Below, one piece after another: positions 25,427 to 35,061 of a stretch of DNA of 64,000 nucleotides. Both the position numbers and the translations under genes were made by a program. The stretch is from Polynucleobacter paneuropaeus. GTDB taxonomy: Bacteria; Pseudomonadota; Gammaproteobacteria; Burkholderiales; Burkholderiaceae. Position 1 is the stretch's first letter. Each line of letters begins with the position of its first letter. The stretch lies in contig NZ_CP030085.1 in assembly GCF_003261235.1 (NCBI RefSeq), forward strand, positions 372,001 through 436,000, in the 5' to 3' direction. Below the pieces are notes generated by a model that was not told the origin of the DNA, made no database searches, and worked only from the letters and a program-made list of their open reading frames with translations.

Positions 25427-25946
25427 ACTGTTAATTCCTCTCATTCTGTTTGTTTTACTCGTGATTTTCTTGGCAGTTGGCCTCAGTCGAGATCCTCATG
25501 AAGTCCCATCACCCTTAATTGGTAAGTCCGCCCCCACTTTTGAGCTTGGGCAGTTAGCTGATCCTCAAAAAATGTTTTCTCCAGAGAGCATGAAGGGGAA
25601 AGTATGGATGCTCAATGTCTGGGCCTCTTGGTGTGTTGCTTGTCGCGAAGAGCATCCCCTCTTAATTGCATTTAGCAAAACCCAAACTTTGCCGATTATT
25701 GGCCTCGATTACAAAGATCAAAGACCTGCTGCTATGGCAATGCTGGCTCGAGAGGGGAATCCTTATATATTGAGTGCCTTTGATGGTGATGGCCACGTCG
25801 GCATTGACTATGGGGTATATGGCGTCCCTGAGACTTACATCATTGATAAGGCAGGAGTGATTCGTTACAAAAATATTGGGCCGATTACCCCAGACATTCT
25901 GAGGGAGAAGATTTCTCCTCTGATTACAGAGCTAAATCGATCATGA
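25416..25946 (+). CDS. ccmG: Thiol:disulfide interchange protein CcmG (DsbE)
   Basis: A 176-aa membrane-anchored thioredoxin-like protein with an N-terminal helix (about 5-23) and the active site Cys73-Cys76 in WASWCVACREEH, and YGVYGVPETYIID as the cis-Pro loop. It keeps apocytochrome c cysteines reduced. It overlaps ccmF and ccmH. Confidence 0.95.
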   Translation: MKSRLLIPLILFVLLVIFLAVGLSRDPHEVPSPLIGKSAPTFELGQLADPQKMFSPESMKGKVWMLNVWASWCVACREEHPLLIAFSKTQTLPIIGLDYKDQRPAAMAMLAREGNPYILSAFDGDGHVGIDYGVYGVPETYIIDKAGVIRYKNIGPITPDILREKISPLITELNRS

Positions 25947-26425
25947 AGTCTCTTGTATCTATTCTGCTGATGTTGGCTTGTTATGGGTTGATGGCAAATG
26001 AGGCTGCTCCTTTAGCAGAAGATCCTGTGGTCGAGCAAAGGCTGATTGGTATTTCAGAAGAAATGCGCTGCTTAGTTTGCCAAAATGAATCCTTGGCGGG
26101 CTCTCGTTCTGATTTAGCTAATGACTTGCGGGCCCAGATTCGAAGCATGATCAAGGCCGGTAAGAGCGATGCAGAGATTAGGCAGTATATGGTTGATCGT
26201 TATGGCGACTTTGTGCTCTACCGTCCACCAGTCAAGCCAACAACCTGGTTACTCTGGCTTGGCCCTTTTACGATTCTAGTGGTTGGAATCATCGGCTTAT
26301 TAATGTATTTACGAAGAAGAAATACCAGCATGGATAGCAGGACGCTTTCAGATGATGAAAATCGTCGTCTAGATGCACTTTTAAATACTGTTGAGACAGA
26401 ATTTAAAAAGGATTCACGTCCATGA
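25943..26425 (+). CDS. ccmH: Cytochrome c maturation protein CcmH
   Basis: A 160-aa protein with a signal peptide, the redox motif Cys43-Cys46 in MRCLVCQNESLAGS, and one membrane helix (about 105-125). It is a short-form CcmH without TPR repeats; those are in the separate CcmI downstream. It resolves the apocytochrome disulfide together with CcmG. It overlaps ccmG and ccmI by 4 nt. Confidence 0.95.
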   Translation: MKSLVSILLMLACYGLMANEAAPLAEDPVVEQRLIGISEEMRCLVCQNESLAGSRSDLANDLRAQIRSMIKAGKSDAEIRQYMVDRYGDFVLYRPPVKPTTWLLWLGPFTILVVGIIGLLMYLRRRNTSMDSRTLSDDENRRLDALLNTVETEFKKDSRP

Positions 26426-27606
26426 TGTCTTTTTTGATTCCAGCATTTTGTATCCTCTTGCTTGCGCTGGGCTTGCTCTTGCGCCCGCTATTCTTTAGAA
26501 GGCGGGCAGCAAGCACTTCTCGTCGTCAAATGAATGCAGCAATCTATCGTGAAGAACTTGAGAAGCTAGAGCAAGAGCGCCAAACGGGTGAAATCGATAC
26601 AGCTAGCTATGAGATGGCTCATGCTGAGTTACGCCATAGATTATTTCAAGATACGCAAGAGGTGGACGATCAGGCCAGTTTTGGCTCTACCAAAAAAACG
26701 ATTGTCTTTGTTTGTCTAGCGATCGTTTTACTCTCATCTGGCATCTACTTTTATCAAGGCGATGCCCTCAAGATAGCAGAGGAAAATGCCAAACAGCCTG
26801 TCTCGCAAGCCGACGTAGAGAAAATGGTTAGCGAGTTTGCGGCCAAGATGGAGAAAGATCCCACTAACCTCCAAGGTTGGGCAATGTTGGCGCGTTCCTA
26901 TAGAGTAATGGGGCGCATTCCAGAGGCTATCAAGGCTTATGAGCGAGCAGGCTCCTATATTAATAATCAACCTGAACTGTTGGCTGACTACGCCGATCTC
27001 CTAGCCGCGAATGCGAATGGGAATTTTTCTGGTAAACCCCATCAACTCATTGCCCAAGCCCTTAAGTTGGATCCTAATAATTTCTTGGCTCTATGGTTAG
27101 CCGGTAGCGATGCATTCAGTACCAAGCAGTTTGCATTAGCTGTCCAAAATTGGGAGAAGTTAGCAAAGCAATTACCCCCTCAATCTGAAGAGGCTCGAGC
27201 GGTCATGAATTCGATTGCTGAGGCAAGAGCTAAAGGACACTTAGCAGCGCCAATTGCATCTGCTGGTAAAGGTATTGGTGGAGTCATCACAATTACGCCA
27301 GACTTAGCCTCACGTGTGAAGCCGGATCAGCTGGTTATGGTCATCGCACGCAAGCCTGGCGAAAGAATGCCAGTAGCAGTTCTGAAGAGGCCCGTGAGCG
27401 CTTTCCCGATGCGATTTACCTTGGACGATTCTTTAGCCATGAATCCTGCTGCGCTGATCTCTCAGCAGTCGGAAGTTACGATTGAGGTGCGAATCTCTAA
27501 GACAGGTATGGCTAAAGCGGAGGCGGGCGATCTTATTTCTAATGTGCAAACCGTCAAAGTTGGTTCGAGCAATCTGCGTATCAACGTTGATCAGGTTCAA
27601 AAGTAA
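26422..27606 (+). CDS. ccmI: Cytochrome c maturation protein CcmI (TPR)
   Basis: A 394-aa protein with two membrane helices (about 5-22 and 95-110) and a cytoplasmic leucine-zipper-like part between them (YREELEKLEQERQTGEID). TPR-like repeats (LQGWAMLARSYRVMGRIPEAIKAYERA) and a periplasmic beta domain follow. It acts as an apocytochrome c chaperone for the CcmFH heme lyase. It is the last gene of the ccm operon. The convergent SDR gene ends 10 nt beyond, with no terminator hairpin between them. Confidence 0.93.
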   Translation: MMSFLIPAFCILLLALGLLLRPLFFRRRAASTSRRQMNAAIYREELEKLEQERQTGEIDTASYEMAHAELRHRLFQDTQEVDDQASFGSTKKTIVFVCLAIVLLSSGIYFYQGDALKIAEENAKQPVSQADVEKMVSEFAAKMEKDPTNLQGWAMLARSYRVMGRIPEAIKAYERAGSYINNQPELLADYADLLAANANGNFSGKPHQLIAQALKLDPNNFLALWLAGSDAFSTKQFALAVQNWEKLAKQLPPQSEEARAVMNSIAEARAKGHLAAPIASAGKGIGGVITITPDLASRVKPDQLVMVIARKPGERMPVAVLKRPVSAFPMRFTLDDSLAMNPAALISQQSEVTIEVRISKTGMAKAEAGDLISNVQTVKVGSSNLRINVDQVQK

Positions 27607-27615
27607 ATACGTGAT

Positions 27616-28377
27616 TTAGCCTCTGCCAACATAAGGCATGTTGGTTGCCATGATGGTCATTGATAAAATATTGCTCTCGAGTGGTAATTGCGCCATATGA
27701 AGTACTGCTTGCCCCACATGATCGACGTCCATTCTGGGTTCAATCTTGATAGATTGATCGGCCTGTAAAATCCCAGCCGCCATTGCTTCAGTCATTTCAG
27801 TAGCAGCATTACCAATGTCAATTTGCCCGCACGCGATGTTAAAAGGGCGACCATCTAAGGCAATCGTTTTAGTTAGACCAGTAATTGCATGTTTGGTGGC
27901 AGTATAGGGTGCTGATAGTGGGCGCGGTACATGTGCAGAAATCGACCCATTATTAATGATTCTGCCGCCCTGCGGAGATTGGGTCTTCATCATCCGAATT
28001 GCCTCTTGAGAACAATAAAAGGCACCACAGAGGTTCGCGTTCACCACATTCATCCATTGCTCATAACTCAGATCTTCCATGGGAATCGCTGGAGCCCCCA
28101 TACCTGCGTTATTGAAGAGCACGTCAATGCGACCAAAGCGTTCTCTTAAGGCGACGAACAGACGTTTCACTTGCTCGGGTTTGCCTACATCACATGCTAC
28201 GGCTAAGCAGCTGTCTTCACTACCGCCAATATCGATAATGGCTTTTTGAAGCTTATCAAGATTACGACCCGTCAGTGCAACTTGATAACCACCTTGAAGA
28301 AGTGCTTTGGCTGCCGCTTTGCCGATACCTGCGCCAGCTCCAGTGACAAGTGCGACTTTATTGTGAGTTGTGCTCAT
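27616..28377 (-). CDS. Short-chain dehydrogenase/reductase
   Basis: A 253-aa classical SDR. It shows [10 protein letters not shown] (cofactor loop, TGxxxGxG type), [10 protein letters not shown], catalytic Ser in NNGSISAH, and Tyr-x-x-x-Lys in YTATKHAIT. An Arg after the cofactor loop (TGRN) suggests NADP preference. The substrate is unknown. It lies 35 nt downstream of the AbrB-type gene on the same strand, so the two may be co-transcribed. Confidence 0.88.
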   Translation of the reverse strand: MSTTHNKVALVTGAGAGIGKAAAKALLQGGYQVALTGRNLDKLQKAIIDIGGSEDSCLAVACDVGKPEQVKRLFVALRERFGRIDVLFNNAGMGAPAIPMEDLSYEQWMNVVNANLCGAFYCSQEAIRMMKTQSPQGGRIINNGSISAHVPRPLSAPYTATKHAITGLTKTIALDGRPFNIACGQIDIGNAATEMTEAMAAGILQADQSIKIEPRMDVDHVGQAVLHMAQLPLESNILSMTIMATNMPYVGRG

Positions 28378-28412
28378 AACAATCTTTCTGATGAGAATGT
28401 ATAAAGATCATC

Positions 28413-29522
28413 TTATCTTGGGTGATCAATATGTAGGTCAAATTTACGTTCAAGTCTACCTAAAACTTGATGGAAGAATAATTCTGCGGAGAGAATGACA
28501 AAAGCCATACGCAGGACGTGAAAGACAGCAACAGCAGGAACGTTTAAGTGAAAGTTTTTGGCAGTGATGCCCATTTCTGACATGCCACCAGGAACGGTAC
28601 TCAGAATGAGGGATTCAATATCAAGTCCTGATGGCTTGGCAATCGCTAATGAAAATAGGAGACTAACAACGCAGGCTAGCAGGGTATAAATTGTGACACC
28701 TATTGCCAATTTTTTGGCATGAACTACGAAGTCTCGGGTGAAACGAATTCCTAAGCCAACCCCAATTAAAAGCTGACCCGCATTAGAAAGCTCTTTTGGC
28801 CAAGTGGTCCACTCCACTCCAAAGGCTGTGAGTCCTGCGCTGACTGCAAGAGGCCCCAATAGAAATGCATTAGGGAGTTTTAGTACATGAAAGGTGGTGA
28901 TACCAATTGAGGAGCAGAGTAAGAGTAAGGCAACCCCGGAATAGGAGATTGGTAAATGCATTGATTGGAAGTCGAGGTTACCCGGAACTCCATAAGCCTG
29001 AAAAATTCCTGGAATGATTGCCAGAATTAAAAGTAATCTCAGAGAGTGTGCTGCTGCCACCAAGTCCGCCCTTTGTTCATGGCGTTCTGCGAGCACGGTC
29101 ATCTCGGATGCGCCGCCGAGTGCTGAAGCAAAAAAGGCGGTTCGAAGGGGAATATGAAAGAAACGCCATAGCATCCAGGTGCCAAAGCCAAGCAAGATGG
29201 TTGAGACTACGCAAGCAATTGCAATAAAGGGAAGGTCATGTCCAATGTTTGCTACCGCTATCGGCGTGAAGTAAAGTCCAATCGCAATGCCGAGCGAACA
29301 TTGCCCAGCACTTCTACCTAAGGGTGGTGCTTGCAAGGGAATGCCGAGAGAGCCCAGCAAGGCTAAAACGAAGAGGGGTCCCAGCATCCAAGGGAGTGGG
29401 GTATGGAGAAGCTCTGCGATCCAAGCACTGGCGATTGCAATCAGGTAGGTCAGAGCCCACAAGAGCCAGATAGATTGTTGACCTTGACGGAGAAAATCGA
29501 GCGGATGATGGGCTGGCTTCAT
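28413..29522 (-). CDS. AbrB family membrane protein (putative transporter)
   Basis: A 369-aa protein with about ten membrane helices in two similar halves. Repeated signatures are LHTPLPWMLGPLFVLALLG in the first half, LPNAFLLGPLAVSAGLTAFG in the second, and LSTVPGGMSEMGITA, typical of the AbrB family. The family was named for an E. coli protein and is often annotated as putative ammonia monooxygenase, for which there is no support here. Its substrate is unknown. It is divergent from the 2OG-Fe dioxygenase gene. Confidence 0.82.
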   Translation of the reverse strand: MKPAHHPLDFLRQGQQSIWLLWALTYLIAIASAWIAELLHTPLPWMLGPLFVLALLGSLGIPLQAPPLGRSAGQCSLGIAIGLYFTPIAVANIGHDLPFIAIACVVSTILLGFGTWMLWRFFHIPLRTAFFASALGGASEMTVLAERHEQRADLVAAAHSLRLLLILAIIPGIFQAYGVPGNLDFQSMHLPISYSGVALLLLCSSIGITTFHVLKLPNAFLLGPLAVSAGLTAFGVEWTTWPKELSNAGQLLIGVGLGIRFTRDFVVHAKKLAIGVTIYTLLACVVSLLFSLAIAKPSGLDIESLILSTVPGGMSEMGITAKNFHLNVPAVAVFHVLRMAFVILSAELFFHQVLGRLERKFDLHIDHPR

Positions 29523-29586
29523 GATGTTGGCCCCATTTTAGCGGTCAGGGAGAGCTCACGTTGGCGCATTAGCCTAAAATAGGGCG

Positions 29587-30333
29587 ATGACCCTAGCTCC
29601 CTTGTTAACCCCGCGCCAGGAAATTGTCCAGTCGCTTAAAAAGAATGGATATGTGGTGATCTCTGCTGAATCGGTCGCCGAGCTATGTCATGTTGCTGTG
29701 AGTGACCTGGAAGCCCTCAATCATTTTTGGGATGAGATGCCCAGAGATCCGTATTTGAAGGATGGCGGTCGCTATCGTTATCGTCGTCATGCTAGCTATC
29801 AAATCACCGGTCAGCAGCTAGAGATGGTGCCACATCGTGCTCATTGGCAGTCTGTCACTTATAACGCGCTGCATGGTGGCATTGAGCGATGGTTTGATCC
29901 TATCCATGTCGATTTAGCCAAGTCTGCCGCATGGCAGGCAGTCTTGCTTGGAATTGCAAATACGCTCAGTAGTTTGAAGCCAATCAAAACATGGTTTATA
30001 GAGGCGCATCAATTTCGGATTGATACCACCGATGGAATTGGCCGCCCAACACCCGAAGGAGCACATCGAGACGGGGTTGATTTTGTTGCAGTGTTCTTAT
30101 TGAACCGAGTGGGCATTAAGGGTGGTGAAACCCGTATCTTTGATGCGAATGGTTCCGCTGGTCTTCGTTTTACTTTATCTCAGCCTTGGTCTTTGCTGCT
30201 CATGAATGATGAAAAAATGATTCATGAGTCGACTCCGATTCAACCGCTGGGAGCGCATGGTCATCGTGATACTTTGGTGCTGACCTATCGTTCGAATGGA
30301 TTTCAGGATTCTCCTTTGCAGACGCAGCAGTAA
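29587..30333 (+). CDS. 2-oxoglutarate-Fe(II) dioxygenase (PF10014-like)
   Basis: A 248-aa protein with the facial triad His160, Asp162 and His213 (GAHRDGVDF and MIHESTPI) and Arg227 or Arg235 as candidate 2-oxoglutarate ligands. The layout resembles the 2OG-Fe dioxygenase family that includes L-isoleucine 4-hydroxylase, so it may hydroxylate a free amino acid. The substrate is not predictable from the sequence. The next gene, an MFS transporter, starts 15 nt after the stop, which suggests export or uptake of the product or substrate. Confidence 0.8.
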   Translation: MTLAPLLTPRQEIVQSLKKNGYVVISAESVAELCHVAVSDLEALNHFWDEMPRDPYLKDGGRYRYRRHASYQITGQQLEMVPHRAHWQSVTYNALHGGIERWFDPIHVDLAKSAAWQAVLLGIANTLSSLKPIKTWFIEAHQFRIDTTDGIGRPTPEGAHRDGVDFVAVFLLNRVGIKGGETRIFDANGSAGLRFTLSQPWSLLLMNDEKMIHESTPIQPLGAHGHRDTLVLTYRSNGFQDSPLQTQQ

Positions 30334-30347
30334 AAATCATTCTCCCA

Positions 30348-31580
30348 GTGCGCATCCGTTCGGCAGCCTACACTCCATTCATGCTCTTAGCGCAGATCTG
30401 TGCTTTACTCGGTTTTGCTTGTTACGCAGTCGTCCTCACTCCCTTGCAAGAGGAGTGGCATCTTAATAATCTCCAATCCGGTTTAATTGCTAGCGCTTTT
30501 TTCTTTGGTTATATGCTGGCCGTACCTCTTGCTACTGCGCTTACAGATCGCATCGATGCTCGTAAGGTGTATTTCTGTGGCGGGGCATTAGCGAGTTGTG
30601 GCTTATTGGGTATGGCGTTCTTCGCTAATGGATTTTTCACTGCACTTTTTTGGATGGCAATGAATGGCGCAGGTCTAGCGGCGACCTATATGCCTGGTTT
30701 AAAAATCTTGTCTGATCGTATTCAAAGTGGAGAGCTCACACGACATATTGCTTTCTATACCGCCTTTTTTGGAATTGGTACCGGGCTTTCGTATTTGTGT
30801 TCTGGTTGGATTTATGCGGCCTTCGGCTGGCACGCAGTTTTCGCTTGGATTGCTCTAGCGCCCCTTGCTGCAGTAGTGATTGTGTTCTTTTGTATTCCGC
30901 CTTTAGTATCCGCCCAATGGCATGGACCGATTAATTTACGCATGCAGGATATTTTTCCAATTGCGAAGTGGAAGCTGGTGTTACAAGACCGTAATGCTGC
31001 TGGCTTTATCTTGGGCTATACCGCCCATACTTTAGAACTCTTCGCCTCACGTAGTTGGCTAGTTGCTTTCTTTGGATTTTGTACAGCATATGCTGGACAG
31101 AGCTTTTTACTGGCGGCAACCACACTGGCAGGCGTTGTCAATTTTTTTGCCGTTCCAGCATCCATTTTAGGAAATGAAGTTGCTCTGCGTATTGGCCGTC
31201 AAAAGTGGGTCTGTATTGTGATGCTCATCAGTGCTGTCATCGGAATCTCTCTAGCAGCTTCAACAGGTCAAAGTTGGTGGCTTATTGTTGCGCTAGCTGT
31301 TGCGCATGCAATTTTCATCATGGCAGACTCTTCCACCTTAACGGCCGGCTTAGTCATTAGCGCTCGTTCTGATATTAAAGGGGCGGCTATGGGGCTCCAT
31401 TCTTTGATGGGCTTTGGCGGTGGTTTAGTTGGCCCAGCGATTTTTGGTTTTGTTTTAGATATGAGCGGATCGAGAAGCTCACCCCATGCCTGGATCTGGG
31501 CTTATACCTCGATTGTGATGTGGGGCGTTTTATTCGTAATGTATGAAAGACGCAGAGGCTGGGCAGAGCAGGCCAGTTAA
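30348..31580 (+). CDS. MFS transporter
   Basis: A 410-aa, 12-helix major facilitator. The loop motif ALTDRIDARKVYFCGG stands for the usual G-x-x-x-D-R-x-G-R-R/K between helices 2 and 3. It begins with GTG at 30348 directly after the dioxygenase gene; an ATG at 30381 is a possible shorter start. No ribosome binding site is strong, so translation may be coupled. The family is cyanate/drug-antiporter-like; the substrate is unknown. Confidence 0.8.
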   Translation: MRIRSAAYTPFMLLAQICALLGFACYAVVLTPLQEEWHLNNLQSGLIASAFFFGYMLAVPLATALTDRIDARKVYFCGGALASCGLLGMAFFANGFFTALFWMAMNGAGLAATYMPGLKILSDRIQSGELTRHIAFYTAFFGIGTGLSYLCSGWIYAAFGWHAVFAWIALAPLAAVVIVFFCIPPLVSAQWHGPINLRMQDIFPIAKWKLVLQDRNAAGFILGYTAHTLELFASRSWLVAFFGFCTAYAGQSFLLAATTLAGVVNFFAVPASILGNEVALRIGRQKWVCIVMLISAVIGISLAASTGQSWWLIVALAVAHAIFIMADSSTLTAGLVISARSDIKGAAMGLHSLMGFGGGLVGPAIFGFVLDMSGSRSSPHAWIWAYTSIVMWGVLFVMYERRRGWAEQAS

Positions 31581-31593
31581 ATCAAGGCGGTAC

Positions 31594-31995
31594 TTATTTT
31601 GCCCACTCACCGAGTTTATAAATCAAGCCGGATACGCCAGCAGTAACCAGGCTACCCCAAGCAATATCAATGAATGCCAAGCGGCTTGGGAAATCCCGAA
31701 TCACTGCCAAGTTGGTTAAGTCATAGGTCATGTAGCAAAAAAAGCCAAAGAGGGCGCCATACAACAGTGCATGCGATAGAGACTGCTTAGATAGCGCAGG
31801 AATCACGACAAAAATAAGAGCTCCCAGGGCGTATAAAACATAGAAGGCAAGCCCAGCCAAGAGTTTAGGCTCGGTTGCCATGAGGCTGCCCATTTCATCG
31901 CGGTAGACGTTTTTAGCGATCCCTAATAGCCATACTAGATCGATTGAAGCCAGCGCCACGAGAAAAGCAAGATAGAGTAAAAAATACTTGAGCAT
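31594..31995 (-). CDS. DUF2177 family membrane protein
   Basis: A 133-aa protein with four membrane helices. DUF2177 features are IDLVWLLGIAKNVYRDEMGSLMA near the start and FGFFCYMTYDLTNLAVIRDFPSRLAFIDIAWG in the second half (quoted as separate motifs FFCYMTYDLTNLA and IDIAWG). Function is unknown. AAGGTAAC precedes the ATG on this strand. It is divergent from the usp gene. Confidence 0.88.
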   Translation of the reverse strand: MLKYFLLYLAFLVALASIDLVWLLGIAKNVYRDEMGSLMATEPKLLAGLAFYVLYALGALIFVVIPALSKQSLSHALLYGALFGFFCYMTYDLTNLAVIRDFPSRLAFIDIAWGSLVTAGVSGLIYKLGEWAK

Positions 31996-32091
31996 TTAAG
32001 TTACCTTTGTAAGGTTTGAGTCAATAAATAGCATTATGATGGAATTAGGAATAATGCCAACATCACGATAGTAAATAAACCAGGGGGTAAT

Positions 32092-32532
32092 ATGTTTAAG
32101 CAATTATTGGTTCCAGTAGACGGTTCAGACATCAGTAAAAAATCGCTTAAGAAAGTGGCTCAATTAGCCAAATCCGATGGCGCTGCTGTGACCTTAGTTT
32201 ACGTTTCTGATCCAACCCCACCTTTGGCTTACTCAGATAGCACCATGGGGTACATGATTACGACTAAAGAGCATAAACAGGCATGCGAAGCTTTTGCTAA
32301 AAGTGTATTCAAGCAAGCGCAGACCCAATTTGGCGCTGGAATTAAGGTGAGCACGATTCATGCGCTCGATATCTCATTGGCTCAAGGAATTTTGGATGCT
32401 GCTAAAAAATCCAAGGCCGACGTGATTGTGATGGCTTCACATAAACGTACTGGAATCTCAGGCGTACTACTTGGCAGTGAAACCCACGACGTGATTGTGC
32501 ATGCTAAGTTGCCAGTATTAGTACTGGGCTAG
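32092..32532 (+). CDS. Universal stress protein (UspA family)
   Basis: A 146-aa single-domain Usp. The N-terminus LLVPVDGSDISKKSLKK and the C-terminal VIVMASHKRTGISGVLLGSE with HAKLPVLVL give the ATP-binding type of Usp fold. Members help survival under starvation and redox stress. AGGGGGT lies 4-6 nt before the ATG. It is convergent with the M23 peptidase gene, 10 nt apart. Confidence 0.9.
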   Translation: MFKQLLVPVDGSDISKKSLKKVAQLAKSDGAAVTLVYVSDPTPPLAYSDSTMGYMITTKEHKQACEAFAKSVFKQAQTQFGAGIKVSTIHALDISLAQGILDAAKKSKADVIVMASHKRTGISGVLLGSETHDVIVHAKLPVLVLG

Positions 32533-32542
32533 TTCAGAAGGA

Positions 32543-34030
32543 TTAGTTTTTCAGCACGCTACCGAGTAAAAGAATTTCTCGGGTGAGTTGGCCGCTATCA
32601 GTATCGCGCATGAGCCAAAGATTGAGTTGCGTCTTTGCGCTATATGGATCGACATAAACTCCATCTTTACGTAATTCAAAGTGAAGATGAGGGCCTGTTG
32701 ATCTGCCAGTCATTCCTACTGAGCCGATTTCAAAGCCGCGACGGACTTCATTGCCCAGTTCAAGTTCAGGATTGAAGCTACTCAGATGTGCGTAATAGGT
32801 ACGGTAGTTTCCAGGATGCTCAAGGATGATGAGATTGCCAAAAGCACCATTAAATCCGAGCTGAATCACTTTACCTGTAGCAACGCTAAAGACAGGTGTT
32901 CCAATCGGTGCTGCATAGTCAATTCCCATATGGGCTCGATAGCGCTGCTTATTCTGCCCAGACTGTGGCTGTGGGTTGGTGGCTGCTGCAACAGCAGCTT
33001 TAGTATTGGCAGCAGAAGGCTTAGTACTTTTTCTTCTTCCTGCTGGCACCATTCCAACGCCTCGTGAGATGCGGCGATAGCTTAGTGGGTTGGTCCAGAA
33101 AGCATGCTCTAAGGGTTCGCCATTGGCTGTAAAGAATCCCCCTGGAATGTCTCCACGCTCTAACCAATAGGCGCTTGCATAGACTTCGCCATTAGTAGGA
33201 TTGATGATTTCAACGGCCCAAATCTGTGCCCAGCGCTCTCGATCACCAAAGTCAATAATGAGCCTAACCACACTATTAGTATTTTCAAGCGTGTTATTGG
33301 TCTCGGGATAAATTTGCTTAATTAATGCATTCAGATCCCAAACCAATTCAACTGGAAGCTTATCGCTAACTTTATTGGGATCGTACAAAACATTACGCAA
33401 AGGAATCTGAATTTCAGCGAAGCGCTTAGATTCATCTTTGAGGTAATCTTGTTGAATCAAAAAACCACCAACAGCAGATGGTGTAAAAGTCCAAATTTCA
33501 GTCTTATTATCTTGTACAGGACCATTCATAATGCTAAGTGATTCAAAGCGATTACGCTTACCAAGTGCTACGGCGTAAGGAACACAATTGCCGCGCATGT
33601 GTTCAAAGAAAGTCCTAGTTTGATTCCTGAAAAACTCAGAGAAAGTGCGATCTTCTATACCAATACTCGCAGGCAAATTGTCATCATTGAGACTGCGGCG
33701 TAAGCAGCCTCTTGTCACGCGATAGTCTAAGTTATCAGCTGCATCGCCAGTAAAGGTTTGGGTTGAGCTGTTATCAATTAGGCTGGGGCTTAGGCTATTT
33801 GATTTAGAGTTTGCGCTATCTTTAAATCCAACAGGGCGAGTATTTTGAGATCCAGCCCGTTTTCGTATTTGTACCGTTTTATTGTTTTGGCTAGTCTGCG
33901 CATTAGCATACGAAATCAGCTCAAGGCCAGGAATCTGAATTGCAATTAGCAAGGCAATGCAAAGAATTCTCAACCTCTGAAAACGAGGCCTTAGGAGCAC
34001 AATTTTTTTCACAACATCATTATCTACCAA
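32543..34030 (-). CDS. M23 family metallopeptidase (LytM-type) with N-terminal signal
   Basis: A 495-aa envelope protein. An N-terminal hydrophobic segment (about 22-38, ending near SYANA) looks like a signal peptide. A long domain of unknown type follows (residues 90-335), then an Ala/Gln-rich linker, then an M23 domain with the zinc ligands in HMGIDYAAPIGTPV and GPHLHFELR. M23 domains cleave peptidoglycan cross-links or activate amidases. All core metal ligands are present, so it may be an active endopeptidase. Confidence 0.85.
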   Translation of the reverse strand: MVDNDVVKKIVLLRPRFQRLRILCIALLIAIQIPGLELISYANAQTSQNNKTVQIRKRAGSQNTRPVGFKDSANSKSNSLSPSLIDNSSTQTFTGDAADNLDYRVTRGCLRRSLNDDNLPASIGIEDRTFSEFFRNQTRTFFEHMRGNCVPYAVALGKRNRFESLSIMNGPVQDNKTEIWTFTPSAVGGFLIQQDYLKDESKRFAEIQIPLRNVLYDPNKVSDKLPVELVWDLNALIKQIYPETNNTLENTNSVVRLIIDFGDRERWAQIWAVEIINPTNGEVYASAYWLERGDIPGGFFTANGEPLEHAFWTNPLSYRRISRGVGMVPAGRRKSTKPSAANTKAAVAAATNPQPQSGQNKQRYRAHMGIDYAAPIGTPVFSVATGKVIQLGFNGAFGNLIILEHPGNYRTYYAHLSSFNPELELGNEVRRGFEIGSVGMTGRSTGPHLHFELRKDGVYVDPYSAKTQLNLWLMRDTDSGQLTREILLLGSVLKN

Positions 34031-34063
34031 AGCTAGTAGACACCAATTTTTTAGAAGGCTAAA

Positions 34064-34990
34064 TTACAGCCCTGGCATATCAAAGTGAATGGCTTTCAAT
34101 TCACCCATTAATTGCCCTTGCTGGTCTCCACTCAATTGCATCAGTGGAGGACGAACCCGAAGCCAGTCAGGATCTTTGCTAAAGAAAGCGAGCGCTGTTT
34201 TCATCCCGGTAATCATTTGATGTTTGTCAAATACGGAACGCACCCGATCTAAGCCGACTTGCTGTTCAGCAGCATCTGCATCCTCCCAATGAGCTGCAAG
34301 TTTAGCGATCGCTTTTGGATTCATATTCACTGTTGCTGAGATACAGCCAGCACCACCCGCTTTCATAGTGCGCAATAAGAATGCTTCGTTACCAGCATAG
34401 ACTCTAAAACCGTGAGGCGCTAAGAGCTTAATCACCGACTCGGTATAGGACCAGTCTCCAGAACTATCTTTCATACCTACGATTGTTTTTGGATAGGCTC
34501 TGACTAAGCGATCTAACAAAGCGAGGCTCAAAGTAATTTTGGTTACGGGAGGGATGTTATAAAAATAAAGCTGTAATGCAGAGTTACCAACCTTCTGAAT
34601 CACTTCAGAAAAATAGGCAAACAATCCATCATCTGAAATATCTTTGTAGTAGAAAGGCGGAATCATGAGAACTGCAGCGCAATGATGGGCAAGCGCATGG
34701 TTGGTCATATTCACTGCAGCATCGATAGCGTTAGCACCAGTGCCAGGCATGATATGAGCAGGATCTAAGCCACCTTCAATTAACTTGGTTAGCGCATCCA
34801 TCTTTTGACGGACTGACATCGAGTTAGCCTCTGAGTTTGTGCCAAATAATGCATGACCAACTCCATTTGCGGCTAGCCACTGACAATGCTTCAACAGGCG
34901 CTGATGATCTACGTTGCCATTGGCCGTAAAAGGGGTTAGGACTGGGGAGAGAACTGCTGGCAAGCTAGATGGGTGGAGGGCGAAGGTCAT
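34064..34990 (-). CDS. Dihydrodipicolinate synthase (DapA) superfamily aldolase
   Basis: A 308-aa class I aldolase-type TIM barrel. The Schiff-base lysine is Lys174 in VGMKDSSGDW, and Tyr144 (LYFYNIP) is the catalytic tyrosine. The usual GTTGE motif of true DapA is replaced by GTNSEA (50-55), so pyruvate chemistry with another partner (an aldolase or dehydratase of sugar acids) is more likely than lysine synthesis. It lies alone between an M23 peptidase and an MFS transporter on the same strand. Confidence 0.82.
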   Translation of the reverse strand: MTFALHPSSLPAVLSPVLTPFTANGNVDHQRLLKHCQWLAANGVGHALFGTNSEANSMSVRQKMDALTKLIEGGLDPAHIMPGTGANAIDAAVNMTNHALAHHCAAVLMIPPFYYKDISDDGLFAYFSEVIQKVGNSALQLYFYNIPPVTKITLSLALLDRLVRAYPKTIVGMKDSSGDWSYTESVIKLLAPHGFRVYAGNEAFLLRTMKAGGAGCISATVNMNPKAIAKLAAHWEDADAAEQQVGLDRVRSVFDKHQMITGMKTALAFFSKDPDWLRVRPPLMQLSGDQQGQLMGELKAIHFDMPGL

Positions 34991-35061
34991 AGGGGCTCCA
35001 AATCAGAAATAGGGTGTCAGATGAGATTGAATGGGTAAATCATACTTCTAAATTAATTGTC

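Noticed and set aside
28413..29522. Ammonia monooxygenase annotation for the AbrB-type protein
   Set aside because: The name is a historical database label. The sequence shows a membrane AbrB protein and no monooxygenase features.
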